This document shows positions 12,450 through 22,750 of a DNA stretch of 64,000 nucleotides, piece by piece. The notes below the pieces were generated by a model that ran no database searches, was not told the DNA's origin, and saw only the letters and a list, made by a program, of their open reading frames with translations. The stretch comes from Rhinopomastus cyanomelas (taxonomy: Eukaryota > Chordata > Aves > Bucerotiformes > Rhinopomastidae), in NCBI GenBank assembly GCA_013400115.1, contig VXBP01008913.1, positions 245,479 through 309,478 on the forward strand, written 5' to 3'. The position numbers and the translations under genes were made by a program. How positions within the stretch are numbered: the first letter of the stretch is position 1; every line of letters begins with the position of its first letter.

Positions 12450-12697
12450 TTCAGAAAGTATCTCTGTCCAGATGGTGTCTTAGCCATCTCCCACCCTGGC
12501 GGCAACGGCACGTCATCGGGGATCTCGAATGAAGACTGGCGGAGGTGTTGAGAAGATGGAGCTCCAGGTCCAGTCACTACTCCGGAGGGTGTGAGTGTCC
12601 CTGGAGACACAGCTCCCAGCTGCAGCGATGCTGGAGAGGAATGAGCTCGGACGTGCTGCGGGGTCAGGGCTCCTGCCGTCCCTGCATCAGTGCTGGC
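12450..12697 (-). CDS. YAP1: YAP1 exon 2: Hippo effector, LATS/14-3-3 site and start of WW domain 1
   Basis: YAP1 is the nuclear co-activator of TEAD factors that the Hippo kinases LATS1/2 restrain by phosphorylation and 14-3-3 retention in the cytoplasm. This 248-bp exon translates to 82 codons plus two bases. It begins ASTDAGTAGALTPQ, contains HVRAHSSP (the LATS site equal to human S127), then HLRQSSFEIPDD, and ends in PLPPGWEMAKTPSGQRYFL, the first strand of WW domain 1. The acceptor is cctggcag and the donor ctgaa|gtaagta. The last asparagine codon is split AA|T, as in other vertebrates. With exon 1 it rebuilds HSRQAS, a second LATS motif, across the junction. Residue identity to known bird and mammal YAP1 is very high, so I regard this as certain. 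Confidence 0.97.
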
Positions 12698-12854
12698 CTG
12701 CCAGGAGGGAAATTATTCCCATTAAGACTCTTGCATTGCAGCAGACATGCAGCTGTCGGAAGACATTTCGTTTGAAATCAGCTGTGCAGGGGAAGGTTAG
12801 TCATTCGCAGATGATGCTTATTTTCCAGCTGCTGCTCTTCACGAGTAACACAGA

Positions 12855-13325
12855 GACACAGGACGTCAGGGATTGGAAGGGACCTCAGAAGATCATCCAG
12901 TCCAATGCCACTGCCACAGCAGGATCACCTAGATCCAATCCTTAGGGATTGGAAGGGACCTTGGAAGATCATTCCATCCAATCCCCCGGCCACAGCAGGA
13001 TCCCCTAGATCCAGTCATTAGGGATTGGAAGGGACTTCAAAAGATCATCCAGTCCAACCCCCTGGCCACAGCAGGACCACCTAGACCAAGTCACACAGGA
13101 ACACATCCAGGTGAGTCTTAGGGAAAGGTGATGAAGGCATCCTGCACCCTTGATCATCTGTGGCTCTGTGCTGGACTGTCTCCAGCAGCTCTGTGTCCTC
13201 CTTGAACTGAGGGTCCCAGAACTGGACACAAGAGGGGGAGGACAACCTGTCTCCATCTGCTAGCCACCCCCATTCTGACCTACCCCAGGATGCCACTAGC
13301 CTTCTGGGCTGCAAGGACACTCAGC
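12855..13325 (-). mobile_element. CR1 tail trimer followed by a truncated CR1
   Basis: Tails at 12855-12935, 12936-13012 and 13013-13110 abut. Then the ORF-end segment is missing and the sequence jumps at about 13120 to an upstream CR1 segment (ctgtggctctgtgctggact), an internal deletion. It lies 158 bp upstream of YAP1 exon 2. Confidence 0.87.
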
Positions 13326-14329
13326 AGGCTGGTTAACTACCATCACATAAGCTCTGGATAAGACAAGACAAATTAACTGTGTGTGTGCCAAGTGCTCTTA
13401 GTTTTGTTTTTAGAAGTGGAGTCCTTACTCCAGGGTTCAGAACAAAACTCGCCCGCAGCCAGCAGACCGCGCAGAGCATACTGCTCGGCTCACCACCGCA
13501 CCCCGCCCGCCCATCACACACTTTCTGCTGGAGGAATTCATTCTCTCCTTTTGAAACGGGGGTGTGGGGCTGCTAGGACACCCACACGCTCTCTCTTCGC
13601 AGAGGTTTGAGGATTACACAAGGAGAAAAGCAGCAAAGCAACGCCAGCTGACGGCAGCGAGTTCCAGCAGAGGAAGAGCTCATCAACTCAACCATAAAAA
13701 AACCCCCACGACCGAACACTACCCACACACAAACTGCTCTCTTAAGGGTATCTGGAACTTACAAAGGGTCTGTCCGTGAAGCAGAGCTTCAGCAAACTGT
13801 TTGCCCAGTCAATCAGAAGTGACTCACAAAGCCATTCACCAGAGTCACCAGCGCTAAGTACACAGAACTTCCTTGCCAGTAGTAAATCCACGTCCACCGT
13901 GAGACAGCAAAAGCAGCTCTGGAAGCGGGCAGCACAGACTGATAAATGTCTTTACCAATGAATTGACTCTGTAGATGCACCAGAGCAACACGGGCACCTG
14001 TAATGAGATGGATCAGCCCCTGCCACACCTCTCCACACAAGGTGTTGCTCCACACAGGAGGCCCCACTCACACACTGTTGCGGAGACCGACGGTGCTGTC
14101 TCGCTGCATCTGCATGCAAGCACATGCAAAGTTCCACATATTAAACTGGGAGCTAATTAGCTTATATTTACATTTAAACACAACAACCCAGTTAATGCAG
14201 GCATTTCAGTTCTTGAGAAACGGAGACAACAACATAAAGGCCTTCCCTGCTAAACAGAGTGTTTTTGAGGCTCAGCTGAACAGAAGGAAGATCAAACCAG
14301 TCTGATTTAAAAAGATTGTCCACAACTAT

Positions 14330-14992
14330 AAAATCACAGAACCACAGATCATTAGGGGTTGGAATGCACCTTGAAAGATGATCCAGTCCAATCCCCCTGC
14401 CACAGCAGGATCACCTAGACCAAGTCACACAGGAACACGTCCAGGGGGGTGGGTTTTAACGTGCCCAGAGAAGGAGACTCCACAACCCCCCTGGGCAGCC
14501 CCTTCTAGGGCTCTGTCACTCACACCATGAAGAAGTTCCTTCTCCAGATTGATGTGGAACCTCCTCTGTTCCAGCCTATGCCAGTTGACCCTTGTCCTAT
14601 CATTAGAGGACAGTGAGCAGAGCCTGGCTCCATTCACCTGACACCCACCCCTCACATATTTATCAACATTCTTGTGGTTGATCACCCCTCAGTCTCCTTT
14701 CCTCCACGCCAAAGAGACCCAGCTCCCTCAGCCTTTCCTCATAAGGGAGGTGTTCTACTCTCTTCATCATCTCTGTGGCTCTGCGCTGGACTCTCTCCAG
14801 CAGCTCTATGTCCTTCTGGAACTGAGGGGCCCACAACTGGATGCAAGATGCCACATGCCATCTCACCCAGGGCAGAGTAGAGGGGGAGGAGAACCTCTCT
14901 GGATCTACTGACCACCCCTCTTCTGAATGACCCCAGGATGCCGTTAGCCTTCTTGGCCACCAGGGCCCATTGCTGGCTCATGGTCATCCTGC
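14330..14992 (-). mobile_element. CR1 3' fragment, about 660 bp
   Basis: One of the longer copies, from the tail to gccattgctggctcatggtc. Its ORF is interrupted near the 3' end. Confidence 0.92.
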
Positions 14993-15339
14993 TGGGTTTC
15001 TACTTTATGCTTTAGAAACCACTGCCCAGTAAAGGATGTTGTCTGGAGGCCCCTTCCAACCCAACCCATTCTGCACAAGCCACACTGCAACCCCACTGAC
15101 CACAGCTTACAGACGAGGAGTAACATACACAGGGAACACAACTCTGAGCTTAAAGCACAAGTTGCATCAACCTCTCACGCATTAAGTGCATTTCAAAGGC
15201 AACAGTTATTCGACTGCAATTACTGCACTGAACAAGACCCACCACCAAGTGCAAAGCTGAGCGCGTTCCAGTTGGTACTTGTGCTTCACGGAACTGCGAT
15301 AAGATTTGCAGAACTTGGGGAAAAAGCCCCTGTACATCA

Positions 15340-15722
15340 TACCAAGGGGCAAGGGGTGTGAGCTGGAACACAGGAGGTTCCACATCCATGTGAGAAGGAA
15401 CTAATGTTGATCAGTATGTGAAGGGTGGGTGTCAGGAGGATGGAGCCAGGTTCTGCTCAGGGGCATCTAATGACAGGACAATGGGCAGGGGGTGTGAGCT
15501 GGAACAGAGGAGGTTCCATATAAACATCAGAAGAAACTTCTTCCTATTGAGGGTGACAGAGCCCTGGGAGGGGCTGCCCAGAGGGGTTGTGGAGTCTCCT
15601 TCTCAGGAGTCGTTTAAAACTTGCCTGGGTATGTTCCTGTGCGACTTGGTCTAAGGGATCCTGCTGTGGCAGGGGGATTGGACTGGATGATCTTTCAAGG
15701 TCCCTTCCAATCCAATTCTGTG
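15340..15722 (+). mobile_element. CR1 fragment with duplicated ORF end
   Basis: 15340-15400 repeats the segment caaggggtgtgagctggaac that recurs at 15485, so two partial copies or a local duplication. The tail ends at 15722. Confidence 0.88.
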
Positions 15723-17021
15723 ATAAACTTTCTCCTCGCTGGGTTTTCAAGTGTGTTTTTAAAGGCCTGCAACAAGAAAAACTACAGAAGCAACAGCCCC
15801 ACCCCTTTCTATTTTCTTTTCAGTCTCCCAACACCGAGGGCCAGGCTTATTTTTTCGAGTATTTGGAAAATGAATTAACTCCTAGGCGGAGGGAGTACGT
15901 GCCAAGGTTCAGCCTGGAGTGAGCTGCCGAAGCCAGAGTTATAAATCCTTCAAAACAGAAGTTTAATAATGGAAACGCTGACAGACCCCTAACGACAGGA
16001 GCACCAGGCACCACCAGCACAAGGGAGCGAGTTTCACTCCCGACTTGGCTGCACCAGATACAAGTGACAATAGCCGATAATAAAACCTATTTTACAGCTT
16101 AGCAACGAAGTTCATTACTTCGTAAAGCACTTGAGTAGGCAGAGCCTCCCACCAAAAAGTTGGTCGCAGCGGCCTAAACACTGACTTCCCCGTCCTGTGC
16201 GAACCCTCGCTCGGCTCTCGGCGCCGGAGTCGCTCGCTCTGCCGGAAGAGCAGATGCTCCCGGGGGCGGATGACCCGTGTCATCCCACTCCCCCCAGCCC
16301 CGCATCATCCAGCCTCCCCACCCCGCTTCAGCCCGACCCCGCATCATCCATCCCCGCATTCCCCCGGGCCGGCCCCACAGAGGCCCCGGCCCACCCCGCC
16401 CCCCCACCTTCAGGCCGCTGCTGCCGCCCGCGGGAGCCCGTCAGACACCCGACGCCGCCAGCCCCGAGGGGCGGCCCGGGAGAACGGAGCTCGGTGCGTG
16501 TGTGGGGAAGGAAATCACGGCCCCGCGACTCCGCGCGGCGATGGGCCGGTGGAAAAGCTCCGTCCGCCCTGTGCGGCCGGGCGCGGGCAGCTCTGGCGCG
16601 GCCCTCACGGTCTCCCTCGTCGGACGGGGCAAGGAGGACCCCAGAAAAACGGGCCCCGTCCGCTCCGCAACGCGCTCGCACACGAGTCTGAGGGGCTCCC
16701 CCCACACCCTTCGCCTCCCCGCTGAAGCCAGAGGCGGATGTGGAGCCCGAGGCCCCGCCGGAGACCGGGCTGGGGACAACGAGAGGGGCGGCGGGGGCCC
16801 AGTCCCTGAGGAAGAACTAACAAACGGGGAGGAAGGAGGAGGACGGGACGACTCCCCGGAGGGCGAAGCCAGCGAACGCCCCCTCCCCCATACAACCTCC
16901 CCCAGAGCCGCCTCGACGGCTGCGGGCAGAGAGCGGAGCGCCGGGCCGGGCCGCCCTCCGCCTTCCTCCTCCTCCTCCTCTCCTCCCGCCCGCAGCGCGG
17001 CGGCCGCCCCCTCCCCCTCAC

Positions 17022-17264
17022 CTGGCGGGAGTGGGCCTTGGGCTCGGGCGGCTTGAAGAAGGAGTCGGGCAGCTTGCGGAGCCTCATGGGCAGCGTGTGC
17101 GGCACGTTGGCGCCCTTGGGGTTCATCACGGCGTTGAAGAGCGCCTCCAAGTCGGTCTCCGAGTCGCCCCGCACATGGACGATCTGGTGCCCCGCCGGGG
17201 GGGGGCCCGAGCCCGGGGGCTGCGCCGCGACGGCCGCGGGCCCCGACACCGCGCCCGGGGGCTG
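17022..17264 (-). CDS. YAP1: YAP1 exon 1 (partial, cut by assembly gap): TEAD-binding region
   Basis: The visible 243 bp give 81 codons in one frame: a Pro/Ala/Gly-rich stretch, then GHQIVHVRGDSETDLEALF and PHTLPMRLRKLPDSFFKPPE, ending AHSRQ at the donor cgccag|gtgagg. These are the TEAD-binding elements of YAP1: the alpha-1 helix, the LXXLF-type stretch and the omega loop with the TEAD-contact serine in PDSFF. HVRGDS is a LATS consensus site. Human exon 1 has about 107 codons, so some 26 N-terminal codons including the ATG should lie in the run of N at 17265-17603. The exon ends in phase 0 and joins exon 2 in frame. The truncation is an assembly gap in GC-rich DNA, not a broken gene. Confidence 0.96.
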
Positions 17265-17603
17265 NNNNNNNNNNNNNNNNNNNNNNNNNNNNNNNNNNNN
17301 NNNNNNNNNNNNNNNNNNNNNNNNNNNNNNNNNNNNNNNNNNNNNNNNNNNNNNNNNNNNNNNNNNNNNNNNNNNNNNNNNNNNNNNNNNNNNNNNNNNN
17401 NNNNNNNNNNNNNNNNNNNNNNNNNNNNNNNNNNNNNNNNNNNNNNNNNNNNNNNNNNNNNNNNNNNNNNNNNNNNNNNNNNNNNNNNNNNNNNNNNNNN
17501 NNNNNNNNNNNNNNNNNNNNNNNNNNNNNNNNNNNNNNNNNNNNNNNNNNNNNNNNNNNNNNNNNNNNNNNNNNNNNNNNNNNNNNNNNNNNNNNNNNNN
17601 NNN
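17265..17603. other. Assembly gap (339 N)
   Basis: A run of 339 unresolved bases sits in GC-rich DNA where the first YAP1 codons and 5' UTR should be. The gap length may be an estimate rather than measured. Confidence 0.99.
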
Positions 17604-17764
17604 CCCCCCGAACCCGGCACACATCCCCTCACCCCGAATCAGGGGCACCCGTGGGAATGAGGAGGGGGCTCGGGCCAGGCCACGGCTCTCGGCCCCCGCC
17701 CTCACCTGCCGGCACCGGCCTGCGGGGCTGTCACTGCGCCGGGCGGAGTGGGGCTGGGGGGCGC

Positions 17765-17935
17765 AGGGATGGATGGAGAGATGGATGGATGAAAGCAAGG
17801 GTGGAGGGGACAGGCTGGAAAGAAGCGGGGCAGGTAGGGATAGGTGGAGGCGGAGATGGATGGAGGAGGCAGTTATGGATGGGGAGGGCAGGTAGGGATG
17901 GATGAAGGGAGGCATGGATGGATGGAGGAAGGGAG
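17765..17935. repeat. Degenerate GGAT/GGAG tandem repeat
   Basis: About 170 bp of imperfect GGAT, GATG and GGAG units (atggatggatg and variants mixed with ggcaggtagggat). It lies between the CFAP300 poly(A) region and the YAP1 promoter and is purine-rich on the plus strand. Confidence 0.8.
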
Positions 17936-18049
17936 TCCGGGACAGACCAACTTGCCCTTTCTCCCAGTTCCACAAAGGTTTAACTGACTCCAGAGCCACC
18001 CCCAGCATCTGGAAAGCTGGTCAATACAAAGAAATCCAGAGAATTACCT

Positions 18050-18055
18050 TTTATT
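18050..18055 (-). promoter_or_regulatory. Candidate poly(A) signal of CFAP300
   Basis: AATAAA on the minus strand (tttatt on plus), about 220 bp after the CFAP300 stop codon and before the YAP1 CpG island. It is the best-placed hexamer I see for ending this transcript. No transcript end is visible from sequence alone. Confidence 0.5.
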
Positions 18056-18275
18056 GGATAAAACAGGTGGGGGAAGCGGGGACATGAGCTAGAAATGTAG
18101 CTTCAACAACTGCTCCTTGTAAATACAGAACAACCTGTGTCACTACACTGTAACATGAATGAGTAGCCTGTCGTCAAGAAGCACGTCGTAAAACAACCAG
18201 GCAATTTCTAGCTGAATGCATATAGAGAGGTGGCCACTGGCATTGGAAAAAAAAAGGGAACAGGCAGGTGGGTAA

Positions 18276-18407
18276 CTAGTTGGGAAAGAAACTTTCTCCA
18301 AAGCAGTGATACAGGACGTTCACCTGTCGCTTGCAGGGATCCACGATCAAGTAGGCGAAAGTCTGTTCGTGCCTTTCGCTTGAAGGGTAGCACAGGCCGT
18401 TCTCATC
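18276..18407 (-). CDS. CFAP300: CFAP300 exon 7 (last coding exon)
   Basis: CFAP300 (formerly C11orf70) is a small ciliary protein needed for assembly or transport of axonemal dynein arms; human loss causes primary ciliary dyskinesia. This exon carries 43 codons and the stop TAG: DENGLCYPSS, HEQTFAYLIVDP, VLYHCFGESFFPN. The family C-terminus has the pattern CYPS..NHEQTF.Y.IVDP....VLYHC. The acceptor is cttcctgtcag|GATGAG in phase 0, matching exon 6. With the other six exons the protein is 267 residues, the length I recall for the human protein. Confidence 0.95.
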   Translation of the reverse strand, partial: DENGLCYPSSERHEQTFAYLIVDPCKRQVNVLYHCFGESFFPN

Positions 18408-18518
18408 CTGACAGGAAGGGAAAAAACCCACAGGATTAGTGACAGCAGAGACACTACAGACTGCAGGCAGTGCTGCACTGCAGTAGTTCTGTCTGAATCG
18501 TTCCGGTAACATTGAACC

Positions 18519-19115
18519 GCAGAGTCACAGAGCTTTAAGGATTGGAAGGGACCTCGAAAGATCATCCACACCAATCCCCCTGCTATGGCAGGATCACCTA
18601 GACCAAGTCACACAGGAACACATCCAGGTGGGTTTTAAACATCTCCAGAGAAGGAGACTCCACAACCCCCCTGGGCAGCCTGTTCCAGTGCTCTGTCACC
18701 CTCACAGGGAAGAAGTTCCTTCTCAGATTGATGTGGAACCTCCTCTGTTCCAGCTCACACCCACTGCCCCTTGTTCTATCAGTAGCTGACACTGAGCAGA
18801 GCCTGGCTCCATCCTCCTGACACCCGCCCTTCACATATTTATAAACATGCATGGGGTCACCCCTCAGTCTCCCTTTCTGCACGCTCAAGAGACGCAGCTC
18901 CCTTAGCCTTTCCTCATCAAGGAGATGCTTCCCTCCCTTCATCATCTCTGTGGTTCTCCACTGGAGTCTTTCCAGCAGCTCTGTGTCCTCCTGGAACTGA
19001 GGGGCCCAGAACTGGACGCACGATTCCAGATGTGGCCTCACCAGGGCAGAGTAGAGGGGTAGGACAACCTCTCTCAATCCGCTGACCATCCTTCTTCTGG
19101 TCCACCCCAGGATAC
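18519..19115 (-). mobile_element. CR1 3' fragment, about 600 bp
   Basis: Nearly open frame of 163 codons from the ORF end (GVVESPSLEMFKTHLDVFLC) back to PHLESCVQFWAPQF. It sits 112 bp upstream of CFAP300 exon 7. Confidence 0.93.
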
Positions 19116-19159
19116 AGATTCCCCCATTAAAGACTCAGAACAAACATGAATTCAGTTCT

Positions 19160-19250
19160 GGTGATCACAGAGCATTAGGCACAGAAAGGGACCTTGAAAG
19201 ATCATCCAGTTCAATCCCCCCACCACAGCAGGATCCACTAGACCCAGTGG
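19160..19250 (-). mobile_element. CR1 tail
   Basis: gatcacagagcattaggcac to ggatccactagacccagt, diverged. Confidence 0.83.
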
Positions 19251-19564
19251 CAAACTCCAGAACATACAAATCAGGCAAATAATGAACTTCATCTGCTTAA
19301 ATAAGAAGTGCCTTTAAATTGGCTTCAATTAGTGGAAGATAAAATCCCTAAAATACTCGAGAGTGAAGGCTCTGGCATCGACGCAGACGCCGGTTTTGAG
19401 AGCAGCAGGGTGCACACGCACACATCAAGGATTGCGCCCACCCCACCTGCAGTGCGGACGGTGGTTTGGGTGTGCGGGGAGTGTTCCGATTGATTGACTG
19501 ATCTTAGAGTAGGATCAGTTTGCTTTCCCTTCGTAGGAGCACAGACAACCCCCTCCCAGGGCAG

Positions 19565-19745
19565 ATTGTTCCAGTGGCAGGGGCTGCCCAGGGGGGTTGT
19601 GGAGTCTCCTTCTCTGGAGAGGTTTAAAATCCACCTGGGTGTGTTCCTGTGCGACTGGATCTAGGGGGTCCTGCTGTGGCAGGGGGATGGGACTGGATGA
19701 TCTTTCGAGGTCCCTTCCAATGCCCCATGATTTGGAGATTGTGTG
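19565..19745 (+). mobile_element. CR1 3' fragment
   Basis: Starts at gattgttccagtggcagggg in the last 40 codons and runs through the tail. Confidence 0.88.
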
Positions 19746-20124
19746 AACGTGCAGTAGAGCCCAGCTTCCCCTCAAGGCTACAGGGAGGACACCCCGCTCT
19801 GCATTCCTACTGGGTTTTTTCTGCCCATCCATTTGTCTGTTTTCAAAGAGTAGCTCAAGTTTCTCTTCTTTAAATAAAAATAATAGATTCATACAATATT
19901 TAATGTGTGACAAAGGCAACTAGGGGACCTCCTAAACACTCCGCATCTGCCTACACACAGAAATCTGCTAAGTTTATTCAGAGATAGGGAGGAAACAGTC
20001 ATAACAGAAGGTCCAGTTATCAGGGTTTTGCTTCTTTGTTTTGTTCCTGTTACAGTCTGCAGCCCCATGGAAGGTGAACTCTGATCAAGGGCTGATCAAC
20101 AAAACTTTCAATAGCCTTGGGTGA

Positions 20125-20530
20125 TTCACTGTGGGTTTTAGTAGTGCCAAGTCCTGCACCTGGGCCACAACAACCCCCTGCAGCGCTACAGGCTTGGGGC
20201 AGGGGGGCTGGAGAGCAGTCTGGCAGAGAGGGACCTGGGGCTTCTAATTGACACGAGGCTGAATATGAGCCAGCAGGGTGCCCAGGTGGCCAAGAAGGCA
20301 AATGGCATCCTGGCCTGGATTAGAAACTGTGTGTCCAGCAGGAGTAGGGAGGTGATTGTCTCCCTGTAGTCAGCACTGGAGAGGCCACATCTTGAGTACT
20401 GAGGCCAGGTTTGGGCATCTAATGTTCTGTGATGGGACTGGATGATCTCTGAAGGTCCCTTCCAATCCCTAAAGTTCTGTGATGGGACTGGATGACCTCT
20501 GAAGGTCCTTCCAATCCCTACCCTGTGAAA
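20125..20530 (+). mobile_element. CR1 internal segment plus two tails
   Basis: 20125-20420 encodes the C-terminal side of the reverse transcriptase region (gtgcccaggtggccaagaag) and stops without its own 3' end. It is followed by two short tails with gatgggactggatga. Confidence 0.82.
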
Positions 20531-20817
20531 CTAGCTTCCCCTGTGACTACCACCACTTCGAGTGCAATCCCATCCATCTATTTCCACTGAGCTGTCGAAC
20601 GAAACCTGAGTTGGTGGTTATTGATGAAGAGCTAGTAAGAGGAAAAGAAAGCAGGAGGAGATCAGGGAAAAAAAACCTCATGACTTGAAAAATGACAACA
20701 ACTGCAGAAGCACAACCCTTGAAGATGGAATATTGTAGTTTCTTTGGGAAACCATTAAGTCCTTATTCTCCATTCTACTTCCAGTAAAACCCCATGACAA
20801 ACACGATGACTACTTAC

Positions 20818-20884
20818 ACACGCAGACACTCTGAAGACTGTAGAAATTATGCTGATTCCTTTAGTTTCAGGATCCTTTTGAACA
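20818..20884 (-). CDS. CFAP300: CFAP300 exon 6 (67 bp)
   Basis: A short exon missed by simple ORF calling. Acceptor ctctatttcag|TG and donor GCGTGT|gtaagtag enclose 67 bp. The first T completes the serine codon begun in exon 5 (AG|T), then VQKDPETKG, ISIISTVFRVSAC follow. This matches the human stretch VRKNPQTKK...SSVFKVSA between exons 5 and 7. Phase at both ends agrees with its neighbours, which is strong support despite the size. Confidence 0.93.
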
Positions 20885-20977
20885 CTGAAATAGAGGGGGA
20901 TAACACGGGCTTAGTAAGTACAGGAAGTGTCAGTCCATGTATGCATTTTTATCAGATGCATCGTGTTCTGAGGAGGG

Positions 20978-21452
20978 GCTGACAGAGCCAGGGTTCTTCA
21001 GCTTAGAGAAGACTCCAGTAACTGAAGGGAACCTACAGAAGGCTGGAGAGGGACTTTTCCCAAGGGGATCTAGCAACAGGACAAAGGGAAATGCTCTTAA
21101 ACTGACAGAAAGGAGGTTTAGACTAGATCTTAGGGCGTTCTTCAGCACAAGGGTGGGGAGACTCTGGAATCAACTGCCTGGAGAGGCTGTGGCTGACTTC
21201 TCTTTGGAGGTGTTCAAGGCCAGGCCTGGATGCGTTCCTGTGCCACCTGGTCTAGGTGGTCCTGCTCTGGCAGGGGGATTGGACTAGATGATCTTTTGAG
21301 GTCCCTTCCAATCCCTAATGAGTCTATGATTCTATGGATGAGGCCCTGAGCAACCAAGTCTAGCTGAGAGGCGTTGCTGCCCATGGCAAGGAGGTTGGAG
21401 TAGATGGTCTCTAAGGTCCTTTCCAACCCGAGCCAGTCTGTGATTCCACAGT
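20978..21452 (+). mobile_element. Two CR1 3' ends of different subfamilies
   Basis: 20978-21335 is a diverged copy with a young-type tail. 21336-21452 is an older 3' end (gttgctgcccatggcaagga). It begins 94 bp upstream of CFAP300 exon 6. Confidence 0.83.
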
Positions 21453-21637
21453 TCTCACTCAAATTCACCCAATTTCAAAGTAATGATGGAAAACTGGACT
21501 CGTGTCACAGTGATCACGACCAGGCATGTTCACCATCGTTAGACAACATCGATTACACGACATTTTACTCAAACCTACTGAATATAACTAATCACCTGAG
21601 TTGACTTTGCTGTTTTCAGCTATAGTAGTGAAGAAAT

Positions 21638-21697
21638 GCAGACTGGATGATCTTGTGAGGTCCCTTCCGATCACTAAACTCTGTGACTCTGTGATTT
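21638..21697 (+). mobile_element. CR1 tail
   Basis: gactggatgatcttgtgagg to ctgtgactctgtga. Confidence 0.8.
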
Positions 21698-22103
21698 TCC
21701 TCAGGTTTTTAAGTAATGTTTGCATTTCTTTGTGAATTAGATCACAGGGCTTCTATTGATTGATGTAATTTCACAGATCTCCACTGACATGAACTCACTG
21801 TGCAGCAGTGGAGCCTTATCTGCTCCACACTCAGCCAGCTGCCCAAAGTGCACAGCCTGAACCATGGCTTGTCACTAACAGGTTCAGCTCCCCGGAAGGT
21901 CCCGGCGCAGGCAGGGTGCCAGAGGACGTGTGTTAAACACAGCCCAGTCGTACGCGGTTGGACAACCTGGTTTAACTGAACCAAAAATACTACTAGCCCA
22001 CCTGCTAGTACAAGCTGTCCATGATTGCTGCTACCTTCACAAAGCTTCTTTCAGAAAGAACAAAGAAAATCCAAATCAATCAAACATCATCTTTGTTCTC
22101 TTG

Positions 22104-22750
22104 ACAGCAGGATGACCAGGAGCCAGCAATGTGCCCTTGTGGCCAAGGTGGCCAACAGCATCCTGGGGTGGATCAAATGGGAGTGGTCAGTAGATCCAGA
22201 GAGGTTCTCCTCCCCTTCTACTCTGCCCTGCTGAGACTGCATCTGGAATCTTGTGTCCAGTTGTGGGCCCTTCAGTCCAAGAGGGAAACAGCTGCTGGAG
22301 AGAGTCCAGCGCAGAGCCACAAAGATGATGAAGGGAGGGGAGCATCTCTCTGATGAGGAAAGGCTGAGGGAGCTGGGGCTCTTGAGCTTGGAGAAGAGAA
22401 GACTGAGGGGTGACCTCATTAATGTCTATAAATATGTGAAGGGTGGGTGTCAGGAGGATGGAGCCAGGCTCTGCTCAGTGTCATCCAATGATAGGAGAAG
22501 GGGCAGTGGGTGTCAGCTGGAACATAGGAGGTTCTACATCAATCTGAGAAGAAACTTCCTCCCAGTGAGAGTGCCAGAGCACTGGAACAGGCTGCCCAGG
22601 GGGGTTGTGGAGTCTCCTTTACTGGAGATGTTTAAAACCCACCTGGACATGTTCCTGTGCAACTTGGTCTAGGTGATCCTGCTGTGGCAGGGGGTTTGGA
22701 CTGGATGATCTTCCAAGGTCTCTTCCAATCCCTAATTTTCTGTGATTCTG
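22104..22750 (+). mobile_element. CR1 3' fragment, about 650 bp, well preserved
   Basis: Open for 139 codons (22253-22672) over the CR1 C-terminus and complete through the tail. Among the least decayed copies. Confidence 0.94.

Larger units (their letters stand above)
12698..17021 (-). other. YAP1 intron 1
   Basis: The intron runs from the exon 1 donor (gtgagg, read on the minus strand) to the exon 2 acceptor. The last third nearest exon 1 is GC-rich and part of the CpG island. CR1 copies occupy 12855-13325, 14330-14992 and 15340-15722. The unique stretches 13326-14329, 14993-15339 and 15723-16150 show no gene. Confidence 0.85.
16150..17764 (-). promoter_or_regulatory. CpG island over YAP1 promoter, exon 1 and 5' end of intron 1
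   Basis: Base composition changes sharply to GC with many CG dinucleotides from about 16150 to 17760. It surrounds exon 1 and the gap, as expected for a housekeeping-type promoter. The transcription start is probably in or just above the gap (17604-17760). C-rich runs at 16277-16440 and a short (TCC)n tract near 16968-16985 could form quadruplexes on the complementary strand, which may explain the sequencing dropout. I cannot place a TATA box. Confidence 0.75.
18408..20817 (-). other. CFAP300 intron 6
   Basis: 2.4 kb with CR1 copies at 18519-19115, 19160-19250, 19565-19745 and 20125-20530. The remaining unique sequence (19251-19564, 19746-20124, 20531-20817) shows no gene. Confidence 0.85.

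Noticed and set aside
16197..17056. Long open frames on both strands around the YAP1 CpG island
   Set aside because: Pro/Arg/Ala-rich translations of GC-rich DNA; stop codons are rare by composition. Only the YAP1 frame matches a protein.
18598..19089. 163-codon minus-strand frame and many like it ending FKTHLDVFLCDLV
   Set aside because: These are C-terminal pieces of the CR1 ORF in truncated retrotransposons, not host genes.
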